64,000 nt of DNA. Origin: Burkholderiales bacterium (GTDB lineage Bacteria > Pseudomonadota > Gammaproteobacteria > Burkholderiales > Burkholderiaceae_C). A model generated the notes under the pieces. That model did not search any database and was not told the origin of the DNA. It saw only the letters and a list, made by a program, of their open reading frames with translations. Position numbers and translations under genes: made by a program. The first letter of the stretch is position 1. Each line of letters starts with the position of its first letter. The stretch is taken from contig JACRNC010000016.1 in the NCBI GenBank assembly GCA_016219375.1, positions 124,001 through 188,000 of the forward strand, written 5' to 3'. This document shows, in pieces, positions 1 to 8,448 of the stretch.

Positions 1-1731
1 CAGGCCGCGGGCGTGTGGTCGCCGCAGGACGTGGCCGATGCGCGGATGGAGCAGGTGGCGGTGCAGCCGCTGCGCGCGCAATGGATCGCCCCGCTGGCCG
101 CCGAGCGGCTGCGCGGCGCGGTGCCGCCTCGGGCATCGGTATTGGATGCCGGCGACGCAGGCGAGGGCGCGGCGCTGCTCGCGCGGCTGCGGGCGGGTGC
201 CCTCTGGGGCGCACAGCGGCTGGGCGCCTGGGGCTCGCCAGCCGCCCCGGGCCTGGCGGGCGCCGGCATCAGCACCGTCCGCTCCACGCTGGACATCGAG
301 CTGCAGACCAGCATCGAGCGCATGCTGCGCGACCGCATAGACCGCCTGCCGCCCAAGGTGTCGATGGCCGTGCTGGTGATGCACAACGACAGCCTGCAGG
401 TGCTGGCCTATGCCGGATCGGCGGACTTCTCGGACGCCAGCCGCGCCGCGCATGTGGACATGGTGCGCGGCGTGCGCTCGCCGGGCTCCACGCTCAAGCC
501 CTTCCTCTATGCCCTGGCGCTGGACGACGGCCTGGTGCATTCCGAGAGCCTGCTGGTGGATGCGCCGCAGTCCTTCAGCGGCTACCAGCCGGGCAACTTT
601 CAGGCCTCGTTTAGCGGGCCGGTGAGCGTGGCCGAGGCGCTGCAGCGCTCGCTCAACGTGCCCGCCGTGGACCTGCTGGACCGCATCGGCCCGGCGCGCT
701 TTGCCGCCGTGCTGCGTGCCGGGGGGCTGAAGCTGCGCATGCCGGCCGCGGCCGAGCCCAACCTCAGCCTCATCCTGGGCGGGGCCGGCACCACGCTGCA
801 GGAGCTGGTCGGCGCCTACCGCGCCCTGGCCCGCGGCGGCCTGAGCGGCCAGCCGCGGCTGACGGCCGATGCCCCGCGTGTCGAGGCCCGGCTGATAAGC
901 CCCGGCGCGGCCTACATCGTGCGCGACATCCTGGAAGCCGGCGGCCACCCCGACCGGCCGTTCTACGAGGGCGGCCGGCGCATCGCCTGGAAGACCGGCA
1001 CCAGCTTCGGCTTCCGCGACGCCTGGGCCATCGGCGTGACGGACGCGCACACCATCGGCGTGTGGGTGGGGCGCCCGGACGGCACGCCCAACCCCGGCTT
1101 CTTCGGCGCCAACATCGCCGCGCCGCTGCTGCACGACATCGTGGCGGCGCTGCCCGCCGTGCCCGCCGCCGCACGCCCGCGCCCGGCCAGTGTCGGCACG
1201 GCCGCCATCTGCTGGCCGCTGGGCCTGCGCGCCGATGCCACCGCGCCCGAGCACTGCGCCCAGCGCCGCACCGCCTGGCTGCTGGACGGCGCCGCGCCGC
1301 CCACGCTGCCCGAGCGCGAGCGCAGCGAGGGCTTGTTGATCAGCGCGGCAGCCTGCGGCGGCACGGCGCTGCCGACGCCCTCATCCCACCAGATCGCCCG
1401 CTGGCCCCTGGCTCTGCAGCCGTGGGTGGGCGAGGCCGCCAACCCCTGCCAGGCCGACACGGCCGGCGGCCGCCTGCAGATCGAGGGCCTGGCCGACGGC
1501 GCCATCCTCAAGCCCGTCCCCGGCCAGCGCGGCGTCGAGCTGCAGCTGCGCACCCTGGGCGCCGCCACCGGCCGCCCGGTCTACTGGCTGATCGACGGCG
1601 TGCAGCAGGCCCGCACCGAGGGCGGCGCCAGCGTGACGCTGAAGCTGCCGGACCCCGGCGCGCATGCGGTGACGGCGCTGGATGAGCTGGGGCGGTATCA
1701 GCGTCTGAAGGTGAGAGTCGCAGGTGAGTGA
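1..1731 (+). CDS. pbpC: Penicillin-binding protein 1C, 5'-truncated by the window edge
   Basis: This is the C-terminal part of a PBP1C-type peptidoglycan synthase. The reading frame is open from base 1, so the N-terminal glycosyltransferase domain lies outside the window; the GTG at 13 is not a real start. The transpeptidase domain shows the active-site SxxK (SPGSTLKP, Ser159 counted from codon 13), the SxN motif (SLN) and the KTGT motif. The last 100 or so residues (LADGAILKPVPGQRGVELQL onward) match the C-terminal beta domain typical of PBP1C. In this family the enzyme acts at the periplasmic face of the inner membrane, polymerising and cross-linking glycan strands, and is usually paired with an alpha-2-macroglobulin-like gene upstream, which is not visible here. 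The assignment is firm; the missing half cannot be judged. Confidence 0.93.
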   Translation, partial: QAAGVWSPQDVADARMEQVAVQPLRAQWIAPLAAERLRGAVPPRASVLDAGDAGEGAALLARLRAGALWGAQRLGAWGSPAAPGLAGAGISTVRSTLDIELQTSIERMLRDRIDRLPPKVSMAVLVMHNDSLQVLAYAGSADFSDASRAAHVDMVRGVRSPGSTLKPFLYALALDDGLVHSESLLVDAPQSFSGYQPGNFQASFSGPVSVAEALQRSLNVPAVDLLDRIGPARFAAVLRAGGLKLRMPAAAEPNLSLILGGAGTTLQELVGAYRALARGGLSGQPRLTADAPRVEARLISPGAAYIVRDILEAGGHPDRPFYEGGRRIAWKTGTSFGFRDAWAIGVTDAHTIGVWVGRPDGTPNPGFFGANIAAPLLHDIVAALPAVPAAARPRPASVGTAAICWPLGLRADATAPEHCAQRRTAWLLDGAAPPTLPERERSEGLLISAAACGGTALPTPSSHQIARWPLALQPWVGEAANPCQADTAGGRLQIEGLADGAILKPVPGQRGVELQLRTLGAATGRPVYWLIDGVQQARTEGGASVTLKLPDPGAHAVTALDELGRYQRLKVRVAGE

Positions 1732-1977
1732 GGCACCGAAGGGGCAGTGAACAGCGGTGATGGCCACGATCAGCGGATCCGATTCACGGAGAAGCCTGAG
1801 CCGGCTGCGCAGCGCCCCGCGTAGCAGGCGTGTTCTTGCAGAGTCCGCCAGCAAACAACGCGAGCCCCCCTTCGTTACCGGAATCGCCGAGCCACGCTTC
1901 CCCATGCCTGTGGGGCAGGCCGGTTCCCCCGCCTACCGGCCCCCCTTCTAGACTGCAAGGTTTGAACAGGAGAAGAC

Positions 1978-3091
1978 ATGTCCGCACAGCGCGAAACCGA
2001 CCTCGACGTGGTGCGGGGCCTTGCCATCCTGCTGGCGATGGGCTGGCACTTCAATGGTCATGACACAGGCATCACACCGCTGGACTGGCTGCTGTGGCCG
2101 GGCCGCGCGTTCGGCTGGGCCGGAGTGGACCTGTTCTTCGTCCTGAGCGGCTTCCTGGTCGGCCGGCTGGTCATGCAGGAACAGCAGCGCACCGGCCGTT
2201 TCGACGCCAAGCGCTTCCTGGTGCGGCGGGCGTTCAAGCTCTGGCCCATCCTCTACATCTTCCTGGCGCTGATGGCGCTGGCCGTGCCGTGGCAGACCTT
2301 CGCCTGGCAGATCGGCACGCATCTGCAGAACTACTTCCGCACTCCCGTAGCCACGCATCTCTGGTCGCTGGCCGTGGAGGAGCATTTCTACTTGGCCTTC
2401 GCCTTCTTGTTTCCCGTCTGGGCACGGCATCGCGGGGGGGGGGGGACGGTGGGCGTTGATGGGCTCCCTGGCCTTGTTGATCGTGGCTGCGCCGCTGCTC
2501 CGTTTTATCGCGGTGCAGCGGGCCATTGAGCCGGTCGTCGTGCAGATCCAGACGCAGTACCGCATGGATGCACTGGCCTTCGGCGTGCTGCTGTCCGTGC
2601 TGTGCGTCCATTACCCGGCGGTGTTCGACCGCCTGGTGCGGCTCAAGTGGCTGTGGGCGCCGCTGGCGCTGTTGCTCTACACCGCGCTCGCCCTGGTGTC
2701 CAAGGCGTCCGCGCTCGGGATGGTGGTCGGGTTTTCGGCGTCGTATCTCGCGGGCGCGGCGCTGCTGCTGCTGATCTACCGGTCCGGCATCGAGACATGG
2801 GCGCCCCGGCTGTCGGCCGCGGTGGCCTTTATGGGCTTGTATTCCTATGCCATGTACATCTGGCATGTGCCGGCAGCCCGCGCGGTGGAGGCGCTGGCCA
2901 AGCGCGTCACGGTGCATCCCGCAATCGGGCTGCTGGCCACGTACGGCGCTGCCATCGTGGCCGCCTGGGCCGTCACCCGGGCCATCGAGCGGCCGTTCCT
3001 GCGGTTACGCGACAAGCTGTTCCCCGCATTCGGCAGCGGCCGCGGCGACTCGGGCGGGGCGCCCGCCGTCGCCGGTGCCCTGGGGCGGTGA
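1978..3091 (+). pseudogene. Acyltransferase-3 (OafA/YrhL-like), frame split at a 12-G tract
   Basis: This is a multi-membrane-spanning acyltransferase-3 family protein, which typically acetylates O-antigen, exopolysaccharide or peptidoglycan at the inner membrane. The first frame (1978-2529) carries the family start (ETDLDVVRGLAILLAMGWHF, with the usual R and H) and the GVDLFFVLSGFLVGRL and LWSLAVEEHFYLAF motifs. The second frame (to 3091) carries the remaining hydrophobic helices and ends with an AIERPFLRLRDK-like tail. The frames join at a run of 12 G (2434-2445): losing one G (11 G) would give one open frame of about 370 codons. A good ribosome site (AGGAG) precedes ATG 1978. The break could be a phase-variable off state, a sequencing error in the homopolymer, or true decay. 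The family call is strong; the functional state is unknown. Confidence 0.85.
2434..2445. repeat. Homopolymer of 12 G inside the acyltransferase gene
   Basis: Twelve consecutive G residues fall exactly where the two halves of the acyltransferase change frame. Tracts of this length are prone to slipped-strand mispairing and are a known basis of phase-variable surface modification, but also of base-calling error. Eleven or fourteen G would restore the full frame. Confidence 0.9.
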
Positions 3092-3115
3092 GCAGGGCGT
3101 CGCCAGACCATCCCC

Positions 3116-3307
3116 TCAACGCCTCACCCACCCGAACCACGCCCCCACGCCTACCGGCACGGCCAGGCACGCGCCGGCCAGGAGGTCGCCCGCGCCGCCG
3201 TCGCTGAACAGCGCGGCGACCAGGCCGATGGTGGTGAGCACAGCCAGGGCGACGGGCCAGCGCCAGATGGACCAGGCCCAGGGGCTTTGCGGGGTGGGGC
3301 GGGTCAT
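3116..3307 (-). CDS. Small membrane protein coupled to the PepSY gene
   Basis: A 63-residue protein starts MTRPTPQSPW and has two hydrophobic segments, about residues 15-35 and 41-60, separated by a short SDGGAGD loop. It is therefore probably a two-helix inner-membrane protein. Its ATG overlaps the stop of the upstream PepSY gene by 4 bases (ATGA), so translation is probably coupled. Small hydrophobic proteins of this kind often follow PepSY-TM genes in proteobacterial iron loci, but I do not recognise a named family. A longer upstream start in the same frame would run inside the PepSY gene and is unlikely. Confidence 0.65.
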   Translation of the reverse strand: MTRPTPQSPWAWSIWRWPVALAVLTTIGLVAALFSDGGAGDLLAGACLAVPVGVGAWFGWVRR

Positions 3308-4452
3308 GACAGGGCCTGCGCGCCGCGTACGGCGGGCTCCTCGTCGGGCACGGCGGCGGGCTGACCCTTGCGCAGCCACAGGTACAGGCCGCTGCCCAGC
3401 ACGATGATGGAGGCCACGTCCAGCAGCGCCCACAGGATCTGCATGGCCCGGCCGCCGTAGTCACCGAAGTGCAGCGGCTGCGACAACAGCAGGCCGGTCA
3501 GGTACCAGGGCAGATGAGGGGCGGCGGTCACGTCGCCGGTGCGGGCGTCGATCAGCACCGGCTGCAGCAGCTTGGATGTGAACGGCTCGGTGCCGCGCAT
3601 GAAGAAGGTGAGGTGGTGCGGGCTGGAGAAGGCCGTGCCTGGCGAGGCGATGAAGGACAGCTTCATGGCCGGTGCCTCGCGCAGCGCGGCGTCCAGCGCG
3701 CGCTGGGCCGACACCTGCTCGGCGGGCCGCACCACCGGCTGGCCCTTGTAGGGCGCCACCAGGGCGCTGAGCTGGTCGTGCTGCCAGTACTTGATGAGCA
3801 GGTCGGCCCAGGTGTTGATCATGCCGGTGGCGCCGACGACGAACAGCCACACCAGCGTGACGATGCCCAGCACGTTGTGCAGGTCCAGCCACTTCAGGCG
3901 CGGCTGTCGGGCGCGGCGCACGGTGCCGAAGTCCAGCTTGCGCATGAAGGGGCCGTAGAGCACCGCGCCGCTGACGATGGCCACCAGCAGCAGCAGGCCC
4001 ATCGCGCCCAGGAACAGCTTGCCCGGCAGCCCGGCGAACAAGTCCACGTGCAGCTTAAACATCACCCACATGAAGCCCTGGTCGAAGCGCGGCTGGGCCA
4101 GCACCTGGGCCGTGCGCGCATCCACCGCCACCGAGCGGAAGTCGTCCGTCGGATCGGGCGTGGGCGTCATGGTGACGAACCAGATGTTGTCGTCGTCCTC
4201 GTCCAGCGAGGCGAACTGCACGATGCGGTCCGGGTGCTGCGCCCGCGCAGCATCCAGCACGCGGTCCAGGCTGGCGCGCGGGGTGTCGTCGGGCAGGGCC
4301 GGAGCCTCGACCTCGGTGCCCAGCAGGTGGCCGATCTCGTGGTGGAAGATCAGCGGCAGGCCGGTCAGGCAGAGCAGCAGCATGAAGGCCGTGCAGACCA
4401 GGCTGCTCCACTTGTGCACCCAGGACCAGCGCTTGACGGTGGTGCGGTTCAT
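3304..4452 (-). CDS. PepSY-associated transmembrane protein of a siderophore uptake locus
   Basis: The 382-residue protein has the classic PepSY-TM layout. A first helix follows the W-x-H-K-W motif (residues about 10-35), and a PepSY-like periplasmic region leads to the FKLHVDLFAGLPG motif. A pair of helices flanks WLDLHNVLGIVTLVWLF (about 190-210), and a final helix near 340-365 follows QPLHFGDYGG. Histidines at the membrane faces suggest haem or ferric-siderophore reductase activity, as proposed for relatives encoded beside TonB receptors. It is transcribed away from the tRNA and the TonB receptor gene at 4943, with a Fur-box-like sequence 60-80 bases upstream of its start. It probably helps release iron from the imported siderophore; that role is inferred from context. 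Confidence 0.85.
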   Translation of the reverse strand: MNRTTVKRWSWVHKWSSLVCTAFMLLLCLTGLPLIFHHEIGHLLGTEVEAPALPDDTPRASLDRVLDAARAQHPDRIVQFASLDEDDDNIWFVTMTPTPDPTDDFRSVAVDARTAQVLAQPRFDQGFMWVMFKLHVDLFAGLPGKLFLGAMGLLLLVAIVSGAVLYGPFMRKLDFGTVRRARQPRLKWLDLHNVLGIVTLVWLFVVGATGMINTWADLLIKYWQHDQLSALVAPYKGQPVVRPAEQVSAQRALDAALREAPAMKLSFIASPGTAFSSPHHLTFFMRGTEPFTSKLLQPVLIDARTGDVTAAPHLPWYLTGLLLSQPLHFGDYGGRAMQILWALLDVASIIVLGSGLYLWLRKGQPAAVPDEEPAVRGAQALS

Positions 4453-4513
4453 CTCGGCTTTCGTGGCGGGTGAGGGGTTGGACGGTGGCCGGCTGGCCAG
4501 CCCGGGAGGCCTA

Positions 4514-4535
4514 GATGATAACCATTCCTATTCTC
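4514..4535. promoter_or_regulatory. Fur-box-like site upstream of the PepSY gene
   Basis: The sequence GATGATAACCATTCCTATTC is an AT-rich island in GC-rich DNA and resembles the GATAAT-type hexamer repeats of Fur operators. It sits about 60-80 bases ahead of the PepSY start at 4452, a suitable place for iron-dependent repression. The match is by eye only. Confidence 0.45.
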
Positions 4536-4638
4536 ACGTTGCGGCTTGGGAGTGAATCGGGGCTCGGCAAGCCGGCCGGCATGGCCGCTGGTGGATGCAA
4601 GGCTCCGCCGCCGGGCGCGTGCTTACAATCGCGGCCTT

Positions 4639-4715
4639 CGGGGCGTAGCGCAGCCTGGTAGCGCATCTGCTTTGGGAGCAGAGGGTCGCGAGTTCGAATC
4701 CCGCCGCCCCGACCA
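4639..4715 (+). tRNA. tRNA-Pro (anticodon TGG)
   Basis: A complete 77-base cloverleaf with encoded CCA is visible. The acceptor arms CGGGGCG (4639-4645) and CGCCCCG (4705-4711) pair perfectly. The anticodon loop TTTGGGA carries TGG, and the T arm contains GTTCGAATC. The anticodon and the C1-G72 pair fit proline tRNA. Confidence 0.96.
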
Positions 4716-4727
4716 GCGCAAAGAGAC

Positions 4728-4766
4728 AAAGGTCAGCAGGTGATTGCCTGCTGACCTTTTGTTTTT
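4728..4766 (+). terminator. Rho-independent terminator of the tRNA-Pro gene
   Basis: The arms AAAGGTCAGCAGG and CCTGCTGACCTTTT form a perfect long hairpin around the 6-base loop TGATTG, followed by GTTTTT. It lies 13 bases after the tRNA 3' end. Confidence 0.9.
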
Positions 4767-4841
4767 CTGGGTGCCGCGTGGGGTGACGCACGGCGGGTGG
4801 GGAGTGGTCAGCTCGCGTTAGCGAGGCGCCACACAATCGAG

Positions 4842-4860
4842 AGTGATTCGCATTTACAAT
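4842..4860. promoter_or_regulatory. Fur-box-like site ahead of the TonB receptor gene
   Basis: AGTGATTCGCATTTACAAT resembles the common proteobacterial Fur-box half TGATTCGCATTT. It lies about 85 bases upstream of the receptor start at 4943, in an AT-rich patch that could hold the promoter. Iron repression of the receptor is expected from family knowledge. The site was found by eye. Confidence 0.5.
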
Positions 4861-4942
4861 TGCGACTCGTGCCCATCGTGGTCGGGGCTGCGGTCCCGCG
4901 GCGAGTGGGCGGCTTTCTCTTCCTGTCCCCTGCTGCACCACC

Positions 4943-7023
4943 ATGAATCGATTCTTTGCCCTGAGCGCATGCGCGCTTGCTGCCAGTGCCCTGCTCGGTG
5001 AAGCCGTGGCACAAGACGCCGGCCTGGAGGCCATCGTCGTGACGGCCAAGCGGTCGGCCCGCGTGTCCTCCGGCGCCACCGGCCTGCCGCTGGACGTGAA
5101 GAACACGCCGCAGTCCATCAGCATCCTGGATGCGCAGACGATCAGCGACTTCGGCGTCACCGGTTCCAACGACGCGCTGCGCCTGACCACGGGCATCAAC
5201 GTCGAGCAGTACGAGACCAACCGCGCGGTCTTCAACTCGCGCGGCTTCGAGGTGCAGAGCACGCAGATCGACGGGCTGGGCGTGATCAACAGCTGGGGCA
5301 CGGTCGTGGGCCAGGCGGACACCTATCTGTTCGACCGCATCGAGCTGATCCGCGGTGCCAACGGCCTGCTCACCGGCGTGGGCAATGCGTCGGGCACGAT
5401 CAACTACGTGCGCAAGCGCCCGCTGAACCGGGACGGCGGCGAGGTGCAGCTCAGCGCCGGCTCCTACAACGCCAAGCGCGTGGCCGTGGACTACAACAAG
5501 GTGCTGACGCAGGACGGCAGCTGGCCGGCCGCATCGTGGCGGTGTACGAGGACAAGGACTCCTACATCCGCGACCTGAACGACAAGCGCGGCAGCGTCTA
5601 TGCCGTGGTCGATGGCCAGATCGGCCGCGACGGCATGCTGACCCTGGGCTACACGCACCAGGACATGAAGCAGGACTCGCCGATGTGGGGCTCGCTGACG
5701 CTCAACTACCAGGACGGCACGATGGCCGACTTCCCGCGCGGCTCGTCCACCTCGCAGGACTGGACGTACTGGGACACCAAGACGGACACCGCCTTCGTGG
5801 AGTACCGCCACAGCATCAGCCCCGACTGGGAGGTCAAGGCCACCTACAGCCACACGCGCAGCGACGAGAAGACCAAGCTGCTCTACGCCTACTACCTGAG
5901 CGACCCGGCCTACCTGAACCCGGACAACACCGGCGCGCTGGGCTGGGCCTACCGCAGCGCCACGACGACCGAGAACGACCTGATCGACCTGAACACCTCC
6001 GGGCGCTTCACGGCCTTCGGCCGCCGACATGAGGTGATCGCCGGGCTCAGCTATTCGAGCCAGAAGACCGAGCAGGACTACTGGCTGATCGACGCCGGCA
6101 ACTTCCTGCCGCTGCCGGCCTTCCCGTATGGCGGTGATGTCTATGCCGAGCCGACGTGGGGCGAGCGGGTGCCGTATTCGGACGGCAAGCAGCGGCTGGC
6201 CCGCCTGTACGCGGCCACGCGGCTGTCGCTCACCGACCGGCTCAAGGGCCTGGTGGGGCTCAATGCGGTGCGGCTGTCGCGCTCGGGCAGCTCGCGCTAT
6301 GGCTCGGCGGTGGCGGCGAGCGACTACCCCGACACCGAGAAGGTCAGCCCCTATGCCGGCCTGACCTACGCCTTCACGCCGGCGGTGACGGGCTATCTGT
6401 CGTACTCCGACATCTTCCAGAACCAGGACCAGTACGACATCAACGGCCGCTATCTGGACCCGACCAAGGGCGTCAACTACGAGGCCGGCGTCAAGGCCGA
6501 ATGGCTCAACAAGAAGCTGCTGACCACGGCGGCCGTCTTCACGGCCGAGCAGCAGGGCCTGGCGACCTATGCCGGCATCAGCGGCGGCCAGTACTACTAC
6601 GAGGCCAAGGACGTGAAGTCCAAGGGCATCGAGCTGGAGGCCACCGGCCGCGTGGACGCCAACAGGAAGGTGACGCTGGGCATCACGCACCTGAAGCTCT
6701 CGGGGCCGGACGGCAGCGACACGTTCGAATGGGTGCCGCGCACCACGGTCAACCTGACGGCCGACACCCGGCTGGCCGCGCTGCCCCAGCTGCGCCTGGG
6801 CGTGACGGGCCGCTGGCAGTCGGACACGCGCAAGGACGGCGGGGCGCATCAGGACGCCTACTTCCTGGCGCATGCCTTTGCGGCCTATGAGCTCACCGAC
6901 CGCGCCACGCTGCGGCTGAACGTCAACAACCTGTTCGACAAGAAGTACGTGGGCGGGCTGAGCTATGGCGCCATCTACGGCGCGCCGCGCAATGCGACGC
7001 TGACGCTGACCTACGAGCTCTGA
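4943..7023 (+). pseudogene. TonB-dependent siderophore receptor, single-base frameshift
   Basis: This encodes an outer-membrane ferric-siderophore receptor of the FpvA/FhuE type. The first frame (4943-5578) has a signal peptide ending LLGEAVAQ, a TonB-box/plug start (LEAIVVTAKR), the plug motif TPQSISILDAQTI and RIELIRGANGLLTGVGNASG. The second frame continues from VAVYEDKDSYIRDLNDKRG through the beta barrel to the typical end ATLTLTYEL with a terminal aromatic strand. The frames meet near 5518-5522, where GACGGCAGCTGGCC would read on correctly as DGSLAGR if one C were added. A full receptor would be about 693 residues, a normal length. The disruption is either a real loss of function or a one-base assembly error. 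The Fur-like site upstream and the PepSY gene nearby support a role in iron uptake. Confidence 0.88.
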
Positions 7024-7129
7024 CGCACAGCCGGGATGCGTCCCGGGCGGGCCGGGGCCGGGAGGCCGCCCGCCTGACGATCATCTGCGGACGGTCAATG
7101 GGCCAACGGGCCGACGGGCCAAGCCCCAC

Positions 7130-7165
7130 GGGCCGGCACCTCTTGCGGGGTGCCGGCCCGTTTTG
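7130..7165 (+). terminator. Terminator downstream of the TonB receptor gene
   Basis: GGGCCGGCACC and GGTGCCGGCCC form an 11-bp perfect stem, followed by GTTTTGC. It ends the receptor transcript about 107 bases after its stop and may also serve the opposing fragment. Confidence 0.8.
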
Positions 7166-7168
7166 CAT

Positions 7169-7455
7169 TCAGGCGTGGGCCCACAGGTCGGCGGGCTGCG
7201 TGCGGATGTGGCGGGCGCGGCCTACGGCCTCCAGCGTCTGCAGGATCTGGGGCAGGCGCGGCTTGCGCTGTGCGGCGGGCCGGGCCTGGTAGTCGGGGTG
7301 CCGCCAGCGGATGAGGCCGCGGGCTTCGTCGGCGGGCGTCGGCGTCTGCCCACGGGGGCCAGGTCGGCCCAGCCGTAGGCGGCCAGGACGGCGGCGTCCA
7401 GCTGGTCGTGCAGGCTGAGCAGCACGCCGGCCAGGCCGACGTCATACGCGGGATT
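7169..7455 (-). pseudogene. Remnant of a class I SAM-dependent DNA methyltransferase (C-terminus)
   Basis: About 95 codons on the minus strand read as the tail of a large DNA methyltransferase. One frame gives DVGLAGVLLSLHDQLDAAVLAAYGWADLAP, quoted here in part as LHDQLDAAVLAAYGWADLAP. After a frame change near 7320-7340 another frame continues with DEARGLIRWRHPDYQARP and RKPRLPQILQTLEAVGRARH to a stop at 7169. The AVLAAYGW and LIRWRxPxYQ motifs and the closing R-LPQIL-TL-A-GRA block are, from memory, typical of the C-terminal region of such enzymes. No methyltransferase core is present, so this is a decayed fragment between two intact neighbours. Confidence 0.5.
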
Positions 7456-7544
7456 CTGCCGGCGGCATGCCGGCCACCGACCGCGTCACGGGACCGACAC
7501 ACCCGGCATGGATGATGCGGCGACAGGCACCGGGAGGCGGGCAC

Positions 7545-8339
7545 ATGCAGGGAATCGATCCATCCAAGGGCAGCTTGCCGCTGTCGGGCCGGCGGGGGCT
7601 GGTGCTGGGCGTGGCGAACGAGCACAGCATTGCCTGGGGCTGCGCGCGGGAGGCCGCGCGGCAGGGCGCGCGGCTGGTGCTGAGCTGTCTCAACGACAAG
7701 GCGCGGGCAGTGTGCGAGCCCCTGGCGCTTGAGATCGACGCCCCGCTGCTGTGCTGCGATGTCGAGGCGCCGGGTGCGCTGGCGGCGGTGGTTCAGCAGG
7801 CCGCGGCACAGCTGGGCGGCCTGGACTTCGCGGTGCACTCGATCGCCTGGGCGCCGCTGGCGGACCTGCATGGGCGGGTGATGGACAGCTCGCCGGCCGG
7901 GTTCGCACGCACGATGGAGGTGTCCTGCCATTCGTTTGCCGAGCTGGCGCACTGCTGTGAGCCGCTCTTCGCGCAGGCGGGAGGCGGCGCGCTGGTGACG
8001 ATGAGCTATCACGGCGCGGTGGAGCCGGTGGCGCATTACGGGCTGATGGGGCCGGTGAAGGCCGCGCTGGAGGCGCTGGTGCGCTACCTGGCCACGGAGC
8101 TGGGCCCGCGCAATGTGCGCGTGCATGCGGTGTCGCCGGGGCCGGTGCCCACGCGGGCGGCCGGTGGGCTGGAGGACTTCGACGGCCTGATGGCCGATGC
8201 ACGGGCGCGCGCGCCGCTGCGGCGGCTGGTGACCCTGCAGGAGATCGGCAGCCTGGCGGCCTTCCTGGTCGGCGACGGGGCCAGCGGCATGACGGGCCAG
8301 ACGCTCTATGTGGATGCCGGGCATCACATCGTCCGCTGA
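7545..8339 (+). CDS. fabI: Enoyl-[acyl-carrier-protein] reductase (FabI-like)
   Basis: A cytoplasmic NADH-dependent reductase of the FabI branch of the SDR superfamily, which reduces trans-2-enoyl-ACP in fatty-acid elongation. The nucleotide-binding motif is GLVLGVANEHSIAWG near residue 20. The catalytic region has SYHGAVEPVAHYGLMGPVKA, which fits the FabI Y-x6-K arrangement rather than the YxxxK of ordinary SDRs. The C-terminus GMTGQTLYVDAGHHIV is typical. I chose ATG 7545 because GGAGG lies 8-12 bases upstream and the protein then begins like its relatives; the frame is open further upstream. It is followed by a MaoC/Pta fusion gene, a pairing that suggests an accessory acyl-chain or PHA-linked role rather than the main housekeeping fabI. 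That role is inferred. Confidence 0.88.
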   Translation: MQGIDPSKGSLPLSGRRGLVLGVANEHSIAWGCAREAARQGARLVLSCLNDKARAVCEPLALEIDAPLLCCDVEAPGALAAVVQQAAAQLGGLDFAVHSIAWAPLADLHGRVMDSSPAGFARTMEVSCHSFAELAHCCEPLFAQAGGGALVTMSYHGAVEPVAHYGLMGPVKAALEALVRYLATELGPRNVRVHAVSPGPVPTRAAGGLEDFDGLMADARARAPLRRLVTLQEIGSLAAFLVGDGASGMTGQTLYVDAGHHIVR

Positions 8340-8448
8340 AGCAGATGACCCTTGCCTGCATCCCTTGCCCGGCACGGTGACCGTCTGCCGCGGCGCCCCG
8401 TCCTCACGTCGCTTGGCCCCATGACCTTGCTGCCATGACCCTCAGCCC

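Noticed and set aside
1732-1977. Possible terminator or small gene between pbpC and the acyltransferase
   Set aside because: Short GC stems occur, but none is followed by a U-tract, and the small frames there have no ribosome site or protein-like sequence.
4511-5322. Minus-strand frames across the tRNA and receptor start
   Set aside because: They run through tRNA-Pro, its terminator and the signal-peptide region of the receptor, and show no recognisable motif.
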